Below, one piece after another: positions 33,325-44,269 of a stretch of 64,000 nucleotides of DNA. The position numbers and the translations under genes are program-made. The stretch's first letter is position 1, and every line of letters begins with the position of its first letter. Location: positions 105,493,501 through 105,557,500 of the forward strand of contig JAZHRO010000014.1 in NCBI GenBank assembly GCA_037157565.1, written 5' to 3'. The stretch is from Thalassia testudinum. Taxonomy: Eukaryota > Streptophyta > Magnoliopsida > Alismatales > Hydrocharitaceae. The notes under the pieces were generated by a model that did not search any database, was not told the origin of the DNA, and saw nothing but the letters and a program-made list of their open reading frames with translations.

Positions 33325-35070
33325 CTATTCTTTGTAGTGGGTTTCTTGAGTAGGCAAAGGATCATGACTAGTTTTCCCATTCCTTAGAGTCACTGCATTT
33401 GCAGTATGATTGTTTCGAGGAGGAGGACAGGAGGCCTGATTTTGATTAAAACCCGATGGATGTTGGGGTGCTGGGTAGATAGGTTGACTAGGATATCCAC
33501 CTTGATATTGATTCCGTTGATTGTTAGGGTTGGGCATGGGTCGGGATGGCAAGTTGCCAATAGGTCTGTGATCAGGAGTAACCTTGATGTTGTAAATTTG
33601 TGATCATGCGGGTTACTTTAGTCATTTGAGTCTGCATTCCCGCTGAGTCTTCCTGACCTGGGTGTTGATATCTTCCTAGGATGGTCCAGGTTGATATGTG
33701 TTTTGCCCATAATTCCCAAATTGATTTTGTTTGGGTAATGAAACCTGATTTGGGGCTTTTTAGGAGGGATTCAGGTTGGTCCTCCAATTTTGATTGTAAG
33801 AATTGGAGGGATTTCTAAATTTCTCCTGGAGAGCTGAAATGTTCTCAGTGGTGGGGTCAAAAAGATTTTGATTCGTAAAATCAAAGGTCCCAGTCAGATC
33901 GTGTGAGAGTTTAGTTGAAAATTGCTACCCAGCAGGGGTAGCATTAATATTGTGCAGATTTTCTCTTCTGAGAAGGTAAGGGGAGTTAGGGTAAGAAGCT
34001 TGTTTTTGGGTGAGCTTTTTTTCCATTTTCTTCTGGTTGATTTGCATCTGATCTAGTCGTTGAGCTATCATGTGTAGATTATCCTGTGTGACTAGAACAG
34101 ATGTGGATTTGGAGTCAATTTCATTGACTCCAAGTCTTGGGTTGTTGGTTCTACCAATAGTGTCCATTGAAGTCATATTAAATGAGTTTACACTCATTTC
34201 TTCAAAAAGGAGTTAGACACTTTCGGCATCTTTATTAACGAAATTACCCCCACATGAAGCATCCACGAATCTTTTTAATTGATCTTCTAATCCATGATAG
34301 AAGATTTGCAGTAATTGCCATCATGGAATTTCATGGTGGGGGCAACTTCTAAGTAATTCTTGAAATCTCTCCCAAGACTCATGGAGAGGTTCAATTGATT
34401 TTTGTTGAAAGGTCGTTATTGATCGACGTAAAGCATTTGTACGACCTATCGGAAAGAATTTTTTAAGGAAAGCACTTCTTAATTGGGGCCAGGTGGTGAT
34501 AGGATGCCTGACTGTTCTAAACTAATGTGATGGTTTATCTTTTAGTGAGAGAGGAAAAAATCTCATGAGCCACACCTCTTCCTGCACATTGCGAGAACGG
34601 GTGGTTTGAGTAAGGACAGTTAGCTCCACGAGGTGGAAAAAGTGGTCCTCTCTCAGAAGACCATGAAAATGCTTGATTAGGTTTAGAATGGCGAGTTTAA
34701 TTTCAAAATCCCCTTGGGGTATAACCACTTCGGGTCTTTCTTCATAATTGAAAGGATCATAAAAATCCTTGAGAGGTACAAGAGGTTCCTCGAGTGGCTG
34801 ACCCAGTCTTTGGTTGGCTAGGTTCGTGACTATCCTAGCCAACTGCTGCTAATTTTGTTGAAGTCGAACCAATTGGTCGACCACAAGAGAAAAGGGGTTT
34901 GTATTTTGGTTTTGAGGGCCACCTGGCCATTATGGGTTTTGTGTTAGCTCCAAATGTGGGAGATTAGGGATGGAAAAGTTAGCTTGTGTGTTAGTTGACG
35001 GGCTTTGGAAGTTAGATTCGAGTTGGGAAGTGGAAGCAGAATTTTTTGAACAGCTTGCCATGTTTTCCAT
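33325..35070 (-). pseudogene. gag: Element C gag pseudogene
   Basis: Minus strand. The likely start is the ATG at 35070 (MENMASCSKNS). The capsid core runs VPLKDFYDPFNYEERPEVV, IKHFHGLLREDHF, RNVQEEVWLMRFFPLSLKDK, AFLKKFFPIGRTNALRRSI and CGGNFVNKDAESV (about 34780-34200). A basic/Gln-rich segment (DQMQINQKKMEKKLTQKQ) and a Pro/Asn-rich tail lead to TLRNGKTSHDP near 33390. Stops occur near 34944, 34855, 34520, 34320 and 33925. It is closely similar to E Gag, supporting C and E as relatives. Confidence 0.88.
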
Positions 35071-36724
35071 GTCGAAATCAGAGGAATGATGAGAAGAAGA
35101 AGAAAATAAAGATCTTTTGGTGCGTGGGGCAAAATCAAATGGTCCTTGGAGATGTGGGTTCTGGGACCTTCGCCCGTGCGTGCACTTGGAAGACGGGGAG
35201 GGGAGGAGAAGAGAGAGATGAAAGTGTGCAAATCAAACAACCAAGCCTAATTTATCTTAAAGTTGACTCCTTAATTAAACCTAAGACTTGGGAACCCAAT
35301 AAATAAGAAATCAATAAGTGAACCTACTTGCTTAAGATTACTCGGCTATACTAAAAGAGGTGGATTGGGCCCAAGCGTGTCTTAGGAAAATCCCAGGGGC
35401 TTGTGTAACCCGCACCATCGTTTGACTTTCCTCTAAGTTTGTCACCACGTTCTCAAAAGGAATTAGGAATGCTTAGTAATTTTTAGACATCAGATATCAA
35501 GCCTAATTTTTGATGAAGTCCTTAAGTGGTCAAATGACTACTTGCTTTAACTTAGGCTTAGGTATTTGAACGTGCATGGGAATGTGGAGAGCCTTAATTG
35601 GGGTAATGCCCTGTTATTTCAATTTTTTTTGTGGTGTGTGCAAATTGGACAGAGTGAGTGCAATGCCAGATCAAATTGTCACACAATTTTTGTTGTGTTT
35701 CTGCTTTTAGGATTTGATTTGGATTAATGTCTTTTAGGGTTTTCTTGTGCTTTCAAACAAGTTTGAGTTCCATAAACAAAGAGAAATCGGGTTGTATTGG
35801 TGAACGCAGATTTCCTTTGTGATGTGGGACTATAAAATGAAAAGAAAACCCTAATTGATTTGAATCCCTAAGCAGAAATGTTACTATCATTGAATTATTT
35901 CAGGATTTTCTTATTAAGTAATGGTCTAAACAGAGAAAACAACACCACTACTGAAAGGCAAGTCAAACAAGGATTCCAAAAAATATTTTTTTATGATTTT
36001 ATGAATATATTTTTTTGAGATTTTTGTTTGTGCTGGTGTCAAAGTCCAGAAATGATCCCGTGGGTATTTTGGACTTTTCACTGCCACCACAGGCCACCAA
36101 AAATTTTGTGATTTTATTTGTTGTGTAGAATTTTGCAAGGATTACAGAAAGCTAAATTGAAATGAAATTGGATAAGTATAAAAATTCCTAAAATTCGTGG
36201 ACAGTAACAAAATAATGAAATTAGAGGAGATGACCCCCCTGTGGTCCGCGAATTTTTAAATTTTCTCTACACTTGCAATACTCTAAAATTTTAAACAGAT
36301 GTTCTTGACTTGATTGGAATCTTTGGGTGAAATTTCAAGATTTTAGGATGCCTTTGGTGTCGGGAATTGATTTTAGAAGTTCAGATAGAAGTCTGGACCT
36401 AAAAATAAGAACACTAACACTTAGGGTAAAGTGGTGTTAAATGATTCAAACAAGCAAACAATGATTTCTATGAATCACCACTTTACCAAATTTAGATGTT
36501 CTTGATCCTAAAAGCTTGATTTAGTATTTTTTTGATAGTTTTTAGGTTTAATGTGATAGTTAGAAGACACTAAACATGAATCCGTTGGAAGACAAGGACT
36601 TTAAGCTTTCGCTTCCAAAAATTCCGCCTTCCTCCTGTATTGCCTGCACACATGAAAAAAGAAAGTGAAGGGGATGTGATCCGCATATCAAGCAAGAGAT
36701 ATGAATGAATGCAAAGCCGTGCCT
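35071..36724 (-). other. Untranslated leader of element C
   Basis: About 1.65 kb without a credible gene. The minus strand matches the E leader (42703-44365), including a GTCAAACGATGG block near 35415-35430, CCTGGGATTTTCC, and the AAAATTCGTGGAC/ACTGTCCGCG segment near 36190-36250. Confidence 0.7.
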
Positions 36725-36742
36725 CCCTGGCAACAGCACCAA
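36725..36742 (-). other. Primer-binding site of element C
   Basis: Minus-strand site TGGTGCTGTTGCCAGGGA, five bases after the LTR end. It has three differences from the tRNA-Asp complement, all C-to-T or G-to-A. Confidence 0.85.
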
Positions 36743-36747
36743 AAAGT

Positions 36748-39307
36748 GGTTGCGAAAATGCGTGATTTGTTAAAAGTAGGGTTTAAGTTGTTGCAACACG
36801 TAAATTCTCAATTGCTTTTACAGTTTATAAAACTAGATAGTGGGGTATCTAGGGTCGTCCAAGGAGGAAAGTTTGCAAAATTTAATACTCTCGCTTGAAA
36901 ACGTTAAATCAACTTTCTTTTTGTGATTTTTTTTTTAATATAAGATTTTTTTTAGCTTTGAAATAACGACAACAATAAAATAAAAAGTGGAGAAAGACTG
37001 CTCCTAATTGGTACAACCTAAGTGATAAGAGTAACCTCTCTCTAAGCTCACCCTAGGTACGTGGAGACCTGGGGTAATTAGAGAAAGGGAGTGAAATATA
37101 CTAAAGTGAAAGCAATCAAAAGATGCAACAAAATTATAGAAGGGCAACTTTTATAAAGGAAGAAAAGTTGTTTTACAAGAAATGTAGAGGAATGCTTCTA
37201 CTACAAAAATAAAAGAATGCAATTAAAATGAAATTTCTCCCAAAGATGATAGCAAAGAGGGAAGGATTCTTGCTCCAAGCTTAGCTGCTCCTTGGCTTTG
37301 AAAGAACCTTCCAATTCTTTCCTTAGAGTGCTCCTCCAGAAGATGATGATTCTCCTTCCTGGCAAACCCTAGATAGGGTGTGTCCTAGCTCCTCCAAAAC
37401 AAGCCCTAGATGGGTGTGCCTAGCTCCTCCAAGGATGGAAGAATTCCACCCAAAAATTTCCTCCAAGGGTGGGCATGCACCACCCTAAAGACCTCCTCCT
37501 GGACATCCTCCTTGCCTGGTTGGGCCTCTGGCCAGTGGGGACATAAGAGAGAAGGGAAGAGGGGAAGGCACCAAGGGGACAGAGTGTCCCCTTAATCTTC
37601 TTCTTCTCCTTCTCTTGGCCATGGAGATGATGGAATGAAAGGTGGAAGTATATGTGGATTAATGAAGCCAAAGGTGTCTCCAATGGTGGTCGTTATGGGT
37701 CTTTTTATAGAGGGGTTAAGGGCGTAGGTAGGTGTGTATGGCATGGATGGCCAGGATAGGTTTTTGGTGGTGGTTAGATGATCTAAGGGCCATGGATGGG
37801 TGGTGCCAAATCAAGGGGTATGGAGGGGGTATTTGGTGGCTATTCAAGGTAGGTGGTGACACCTTGTTTTGGTGCCAAGTGTAATGGGATCTAGAAAGGG
37901 CTTGAAGTGTAGGGTGGAGATGGTTTTTTGGTGTAGATGGAGGGTGTAGATGAAGCTAGAATTGGCGCCAAGGTTGGGTTCTAGAAGAGGGCAATCTTGG
38001 CATGGGATTTACAAGTGGTTGAGATGAAGTATAGAAATGATTATGTGATCCTATGGTGGGTATTATTTGGCGCCTAAAAAAGGGATGCTTTGGTGATGGA
38101 TGTGGGGTGAAGGGGCACCAATGTTATCACCAAAAGGAGGGTCGTCTAGAAGGGGTTGTTGGAGCCAAAGAAGGAAGGGCTAGGATAGGCTTTATGGGTA
38201 GGTGTATGGTGGAGATGAAGAGCTAGGGTTGGCGCCATTTTGGAGGTAGTTATGGAGGTGGTTGGCATGCCCTTTTTTGGTGGCTTTTGGAGGTGGTGGT
38301 GTGAAGGGATGCATGGATGGTGGTGCCAACTATAGGTGGAGGTAGGTGGCTAGCTTAGGTGGTGGACTTGGAGTAGGGTTAAGGTGGAGTTAGGATAGGG
38401 TTTAGGTAGGTGGTGTATGGCCAAATAGTGGATATTTTAGCTAAGCTAGCTAAGCTAGCTTAGCTAGTAGGTGAGTAGAGGAGGAGGTAGGAGGAAGCTA
38501 GGGTTTTGGGAAGAGGAGCTGAGGAAGAACTGTTTGGAGCTGCACTAGAGTTGGTGGTTGCTGAAGAGAACAAGGAGCTACCTTAGCTAGCTTAGCTTGC
38601 TAGTTCTTTGCTACTTGCTAAGCCAAGCTAAAGGGAGCTGGTTTCTGCTGAATTGTGCTGAGGTGAGTTGGGTCTAATCTTCTTGGAGATAACCTATCTA
38701 GCTTAGGTTAAATGGCTTAGCTCAACTAGGTTGAGCTGAGTGGAGTCCTTAGGAGATGGACTTGAGCTGGCTCGAGCTAGTTGAGGTCATGTTCAGCTGA
38801 CTTGAGTTGAGTGAAGTTGAAAGTAGCTGGACCTGAGCTGAGGTGGACTCCTGTCAACTTAGTTGAGCTAGTTAGAGCTCCCAGTGAACTGATTGGAGCT
38901 AAGAGGAGCTAGACGAAAGTAAGTTTAGCTGGATTTGAGCTGACTTGAGATAAGTTGAGCTACCCTGAGCTACCATCTAGCTAAGATGAGCTAAATGGAG
39001 CTTAAGAGAGTTGATCTTAATCCAAGTGAGCTAGTATCCAGCTATTATGAGCTGGATTTAGCTGTGGTGCAGCTGAATTGAGCTTCCTCTTCACCTGTTG
39101 CCTTCTTGAATGTTAGGGTTTTAGTTATCTGATTATCTATTCATCCCTAACACTCAAATAAATGTGTCAAAAATACAAAAAATCATGTAATGCATGCCTA
39201 AGCTAATTGATGCCTAGATGCAGCTCAGAAACCCATTTGTAGAGTTAAAATCCTAAGAGCTAGGTTTGTTTTAGGGAATAAGAATGATGATAAACTAGCA
39301 TTTATCA
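36748..39307 (-). repeat. Element C 5' LTR (minus orientation)
   Basis: Minus strand start TGATAAATGC at 39307, end at 36748. Parts in order: AGCT-rich array (about 39090-38440), TTGGCGCC palindromes at 38229, 38067 and 37962, TATA box (CTATAAAAAG, 37701-37710), and U5 motif CTCCTTGGACGACC near 36855-36868. Followed at 39308 by TAGTC. ORFs at 37410-37683 are chance. Confidence 0.9.
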
Positions 39308-40383
39308 TAGTCGTCCTAGACCTTCCCTAAATCTCCACCACCAGAATCCTATCCTATGACCCTAAATCCACCTAGGAAACCTTATACGTATCCCTTCCAA
39401 CCAACCCAAATGGCCGGCCACTGTATGTGCCTTCATCTCCACCCTTCATTACACATCCAAGAGCCCTCCTTATTCCATAGCATGGCCGACCTAGTAGTAA
39501 ATCCTCACCCTTGATATTGGTGATCGAATGCAACTTGGATAAACCAATTATAGACCACCACCACCTCTATAAAAACCATAGTGCACATCCCCCTTAGATC
39601 ATCTTTTCTTTCTCCAAAAAACTCCATCTAGAACTTAAGTCCACTACTTGCACACCCTTCCCTTGGAGATTCTTTGGGTGCGAGATAAGTCCACTTTAAT
39701 GGACCATTATTTAGCTTAAGTACTCTTTAATTAGTTGTTCTTAGTTGTTAATTGATTAGGAGTTAAATGGAAAGTCACCTTAGTTTGTGTATAATCTTAT
39801 ACACCAATTTTACATTTAATAACATATGATATAATAAGATAATCATTTGCTGGGTGCAGGCTAGGTGCAAGAAACATGAAGGGATTATTCAGACGTCCAA
39901 AGTCATTCCATAAGACGTCCAGAGCCTAGTTTGAATGTCTGAGAACTCCATCGTGGACTCACTGCTATCCACACTTTTTAAGACGTTTGGAGTGTTGATC
40001 GGACATCTGATGAAGAATGGCCAGAGCTTATCTTTCCGTTCCAACCACTCGCAATCTTCGCTGAGTGGTTGGAGAAGTTTGCGGAAAAAAAAAGGGACGA
40101 AGAAGTTTTTAAAAAGTCATGCTTGGCCATTCGCAGAGATTATCTTCTCCCTCATCTGCTCCACTGTGGAGGCACGTACACCATGGTAGAAGTGAGCACT
40201 GTGGCCTAAAGCGTACCGCCATCTCCGCTCATCCTCCCTCTAGCTGGTTGCACTGTGACAATGTGTGGCCACGACACCACCATAACCCAACAACAACCCA
40301 CCACCGCCATCATCAAACCTGCTTGTAGCGCCACAGCTACAACCTTGTTCACTCCCACGTGTGCCCCAGCCACCGTACCCTTG
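39308..40383 (+). repeat. Element F LTR, middle piece (promoter and R region)
   Basis: Lies between C and E and continues across E at 51063 (the CCTTG duplication falls at the break). It has a + strand TATA box (CTATAAAAACC, about 39572-39582) and, at 39890-40010, repeated GACGTCC/GACGTTT motifs. The end (40200-40383) is GC-rich with CCACC repeats. ORFs at 39935 and 40119 are not convincing. The assignment to F rests on position and on the PBS at 52022. Confidence 0.5.
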
Positions 40384-41474
40384 TGATAAACGCCAGTTTA
40401 TCATCATTTTTATGCTTTAAAACTAACCTAGCTCTTAGGATTTTACTCTGCAAACGGGTTTTTGGGCTGCATTTAGGCATAAATTAGGATAGGCATGCAT
40501 TACATTTTTTATTGTCATTTTAATGAGTTTTTGTGAGTGTTAGGGATGTACAGATGCATAGATCCCTAAAACCCTAGCACTCAAGAAGGCAAATGGTGAA
40601 GGAGAAGCCTAGACTAGCTGGAACTCAGCCTAATCCAGCTCACCTCAGCTTGATCCAGCTCACCTCAGCTTGATCTAGCTCACCGCAGCTGGAACCTAGC
40701 TTACTTGAACTAGGGTTAGCTCATCCTAGCTCCATTCAGCTAATCTCAGCTGGATGGCAGCTCAAGAGAGTTCACCTTAGCTCACCCTAGCTCAAGTCAG
40801 CTCAGATCCAGCTCAACTTAGCAGAGTCTAGCTCACCTCAGCTCCCACTAGTTCACAGGGAGCTCTAGCTAGCTCAGCTGAGTTGACAGGAGTTCACCCC
40901 AGCTCAGATCCAGCTACATCCAGCTCCACTCAGCTCCAACCAGCTGAAGAAGAATTCATCCCAGCTCAGGAAGCTCAAGTCCAGCTCACAGGGACTCAGC
41001 TTAGCTCAACTCAGTTGAGCTAAGCTACCTTAGCTGCCTCAACCAGCTTGATTCTTCCCGGGAGCACCAGACCCAGCTCACCTTAGCTCATTTTGGTAGA
41101 AGCTAGCTCACTTTAGCTTGGCTTAGCAACTAGCAAAGAACTAGCAAGCTAAGCCAGCTAGAGTAGCCCCATGCCAGCCTCTTCAGTAGCAGCCAGCTCC
41201 AGCTCCAGCTCCAGACTTCTTCTCCTCAGCTCCTTCCTCCAAACCCTAGCTCCAACACCTTCTCCTCTACTCCACCTTTAGCTAAGCTAGCTTAGCTTAT
41301 CTTAGCTTAGCTTAGCTTAGCTAACAACCAGCTCCTTGGCCAGTCATTACCTCCAAAATCAACCCTAGCTAGCTCCACCAACTCAAGCCTACCTAAGCTA
41401 GCTACCCTACTCAAGTTGGCACCACCTCCTAGACATCCCTTCACCCCAATATCTCCACCAAAAGACACTTCAAG

Positions 41475-41701
41475 TTGGCGCCAAAAACCACCCCTAACCA
41501 CCTCTATATTGGCGCCACTTTCAGCCCCTTAATCCACCCTACACCTACCCACATAAGCCATCCTAGCCATCCACCTAACCCCCCTTCTAGAATCCTTCTT
41601 GGCGCCAACTTAGACCCTCTTCTAGAAGCCATTTTGGCACCAATATCAAGGGGTGTCAACACACATAACCACCCCTTAGGTGTCCCTTAAGGTGGCGCCA
41701 A
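41475..41701 (+). promoter_or_regulatory. Cluster of TTGGCGCCAA palindromes upstream of the E promoter
   Basis: Exact TTGGCGCCAA at 41475 and 41599, with TTGGCGCCAC at 41509, TTGGCACCAA at 41634 and GTGGCGCCAA at 41692, all 90-315 bases upstream of the TATA box. The exact form fits the plant E2F consensus TTSSCGSSAA. In the 3' LTR the copy at 50017 is also exact. Confidence 0.5.
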
Positions 41702-41788
41702 ACACCCTTGGCCATTGGATCCTTAACCACCTCCCTCCTTCCATCCTAGCCCTCCATTTCAAGGGTCACCTTAGCCCCCTTCCTATTC

Positions 41789-41796
41789 TATAAAAA
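41789..41796 (+). promoter_or_regulatory. TATA box of element E LTR
   Basis: TATAAAAA in the setting CCTATTCTATAAAAACCCAC; the same at 50172-50179 in the 3' LTR. C has CTATAAAAAG at the equivalent place. Confidence 0.75.
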
Positions 41797-42684
41797 CCCA
41801 CCACCTACCACCATTTTGGGGCATCCTCCCTTAGTATATTTTCTACCTAAACCACCTATACCTACGGCCAAGAAGAAGGAGTAGAGAAGGAGATTAAAGG
41901 GGCACATCACCAGCCCTTTTGGTGCCTTCTTCTCCCCACTCTCTTCAACTTGAGCCACGCCAAGGAGGAGGACTCTCCCACTTCAAGGAGGACGGCCAGG
42001 CAAAGGAGAAAAGCTTAGGGTGGACGTCCACCCTTGGAGAGAAATTTAGGGCACGCCCCCTTAGGGCTTGCCTTGGAGGACATCACCTTGGCGGAGCACT
42101 GCAAGGAAGGAGTTGAAGGATTCTTTTCAAGCTTGGGAGCCACCAACCTTGGAGCAAGAAGCCCTCTTCTTCACCATCTATCTAGAGGATTTGTGTTTTA
42201 TTTTCTTATTTGCAATTTTCTAGTAGTACAAGCTTTCCTCTACTAGGCCTTTTGTAAAACACTTTATCAATTATCTAGTTGCCTTCTTTGCAATTTTTTT
42301 GTTTGCATTTCTATTAGCTTATTTTCAGCATTCTTCACTCCCTCTCCCTAATTATTCTAGGCCTCCACTTGCCTAGAGTGAGCTTAGGGAGAGGTTCTGC
42401 TTGTCACATAAAAGTAGTATTTTAATTCGAAGTGTAAACACTTTTCCCGCCATCAGTTCGCATGTTGCCTTAGTTTAAAAAATAAAAAAATGCTATATTG
42501 AAAAATACCAAAAAGAAAGTTGAGATTTATATTCCTAGCAAGAGAATCAATTTTTGCAATCATATTGCCTCCTTGGACGACCCTAGATACTTCCCTATCT
42601 AGGATTATAAATTTAAGAGCGAAAGCGGATTTACGCGTTACAACGACGTATTTTAACAAACCGCGTATTTTCGCTATCACTTTT

Positions 42685-42702
42685 TGGCGCCGTTGCCGGG
42701 GA
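42685..42702 (+). other. Primer-binding site of element E
   Basis: TGGCGCCGTTGCCGGGGA, an exact 18-base match to the complement of the plant tRNA-Asp 3' end, five bases after the LTR. It is the only unmutated primer site among the copies with a coding body or LTR pair, except D. Confidence 0.95.
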
Positions 42703-44269
42703 GGCACGGCTTTGCATTAACTCATTTTCTCTTGCTTGAAGTGGATCTCATCCCCTTCTCTTTCTTTCTTTTGTGTGTGCAGGAACTACAGCGGGAAAGC
42801 GGGAATCTGGAAGCAAGAGCTTAAAGATCCTTTTCTTCCCGCGAAAATTCAGGTTGGTTCCTCTTTCTAGTCACATAATTAATTAAAACTACCAAAAATA
42901 TATTAAACTTGGCTTTCAGGACCCTAAACACTTAAATTAAGTGGAGTGGTGCATTTTAAAATCATTGTTTGCTTGTATGCTTCTTTAGCACCATTCCATT
43001 GCAAGTATTGGTGTTCTATTTTTCGGGTCTAGATTTCTGTCCAGACTTGAAAAATCGTTCCTAACACCACAGGCCTCCTAAAATCATAAAATTTCATAGA
43101 GTGATTCCCAATTAAGTTTGGAACATCTGTTCCAAATTTCAGATCAATTGGATTTGTATTTAATTTTTAAAAATTCGTGGATTACAGAGGGGTCACACCC
43201 TCTAATCTTCCTGTTTTGCTACTGTCCGCGAATTTTCAGAATTTTTATACTCATCCAATTTTTGTGAAATTTATCTTGTTAGAATCCCTGTGAAATTTTA
43301 CATATCATATAAAATCATAAAAATTTTCTGAGGTCGGTGGTAATACTGAAAAGTCTATAATACCCACGGGTATTATTTCTGGACTTTGACACCAGTACAA
43401 TTAAAAATTCAAAACTATTATCAAACAAATTTCTAAAATCTTACAAAAATCTTTTCTGGAATCCTTGTTTGATTTTCTTCAAAGTAGTGGTGTTGTTTGA
43501 CTTGTTTGGACCACTACTTAATTCTGAAAGCTAAAAATAATTCATTGGTAGTTAAATTTCTGTCTCAGGGATAATTGGTTTAGGGTTTCTTCTTTCTCTT
43601 TAGAGACTCAATTAAAAGGAAATATACAATCACACATACAACTTGTCTTTCCTTTGATTGTGAACTTTCAAACTTGTTTGAAAACTTAAAGAGAAAAACC
43701 CTAAAATTCATTTAATTAAATCACATCCTAAAAGACAAAAATATAAAAAAAAGTTGTGTGACAACTTGATTTTCATTGGAGCCACTCTCCAATTCCTGCA
43801 CACACAAAAAAAAATCAAATAACAGGGCAACAACCCAATAAACGCCCTCCACATTCTGTGTGCACTATAGAATCCTAGACCTAATTAAAATTTGTAGCAA
43901 CTTGACCCCTAAGGCTTTATCAACTTAGGCTTGCTATTTAGGTCTTAAGTTTTCTTTAGTTAGTACCAATTCTGTCATCTATATCTGGTGTTCAGGCTGA
44001 GGGGCCGTGTCAAACGACTAGGCGCGGGTTTGTACAAGCACCTGGGGTTTTCCCTGGGAAACGTTTGGGCCCAAACCTCCCCTTAAGCAACTTGGCTAGA
44101 TTTGTTGATAGAACGGGTATTCACTATTGACTACTTATTTCCTATATAGACCAAGTCTTAGGTTATTATTAGGGAGTCACAATTAAGTTAGGTCTAGTTT
44201 TTGTTTGTTTGAATTGCACACTTTCTCTCATCTCTTCCTCTTCTCCTCCCCTCCCCGTTCTTCCATTTT
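42703..44269 (+). other. Untranslated leader of element E
   Basis: No credible ORF. It contains the block GTGTCAAACGACTAGGCGCG near 44010 and CCTGGGGTTTTCCCTGGG near 44041, both shared with C and, in part, with B and D. The segment ACTGTCCGCGAATTTTCAG near 43220 is also in C. A probable site of packaging signals. Confidence 0.7.

Larger units (their letters stand above)
27226..39307 (-). mobile_element. Element C: Athila-type LTR retrotransposon, decayed, truncated 3' LTR
   Basis: On the minus strand: 5' LTR (36748-39307), PBS (36725-36742), gag, protease, RT, RNase H, integrase, a 1.4-kb 3' region, PPT (28044-28059) and a 3' LTR cut to its first 818 bases (27226-28043). All genes carry stops or frame changes, and catalytic residues are lost in the protease, RNase H and integrase. 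LTR type, leader and 3' region match element E, making C a member of the autonomous type E would depend on, although this copy is inactive. Confidence 0.9.
40384..42679 (+). repeat. Element E 5' LTR
   Basis: Starts TGATAAACGCC, ends CGCTATCA. U3 holds the AGCT-rich array (about 40610-41345), then TTGGCGCC palindromes at 41475, 41509 and 41599, variants at 41634 and 41692, and the TATA box at 41789-41796. U5 motif GCCTCCTTGGACGAC is at 42567-42581. ORFs at 41307-42246 recur in the 3' LTR simply because the LTRs are identical; they are not supported as genes. Confidence 0.97.

Noticed and set aside
27176..39312. TAGTC at 27176 and 39308 as target duplication of element C
   Set aside because: The left copy is separated from the truncated LTR by about 45 unrelated bases, so it may be chance. 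It is possible only if the LTR was rearranged next to the duplication.
40610..41345. AGCT array as CRISPR-like or satellite repeat
   Set aside because: Units are degenerate and of variable length without spacers, and it lies inside LTR U3 in all four copies.
41307..42246. ORFs of 60-71 codons present twice with identical protein (also at 49690-50629)
   Set aside because: They repeat only because the E LTRs are nearly identical. They overlap the promoter and R region and show no domain.
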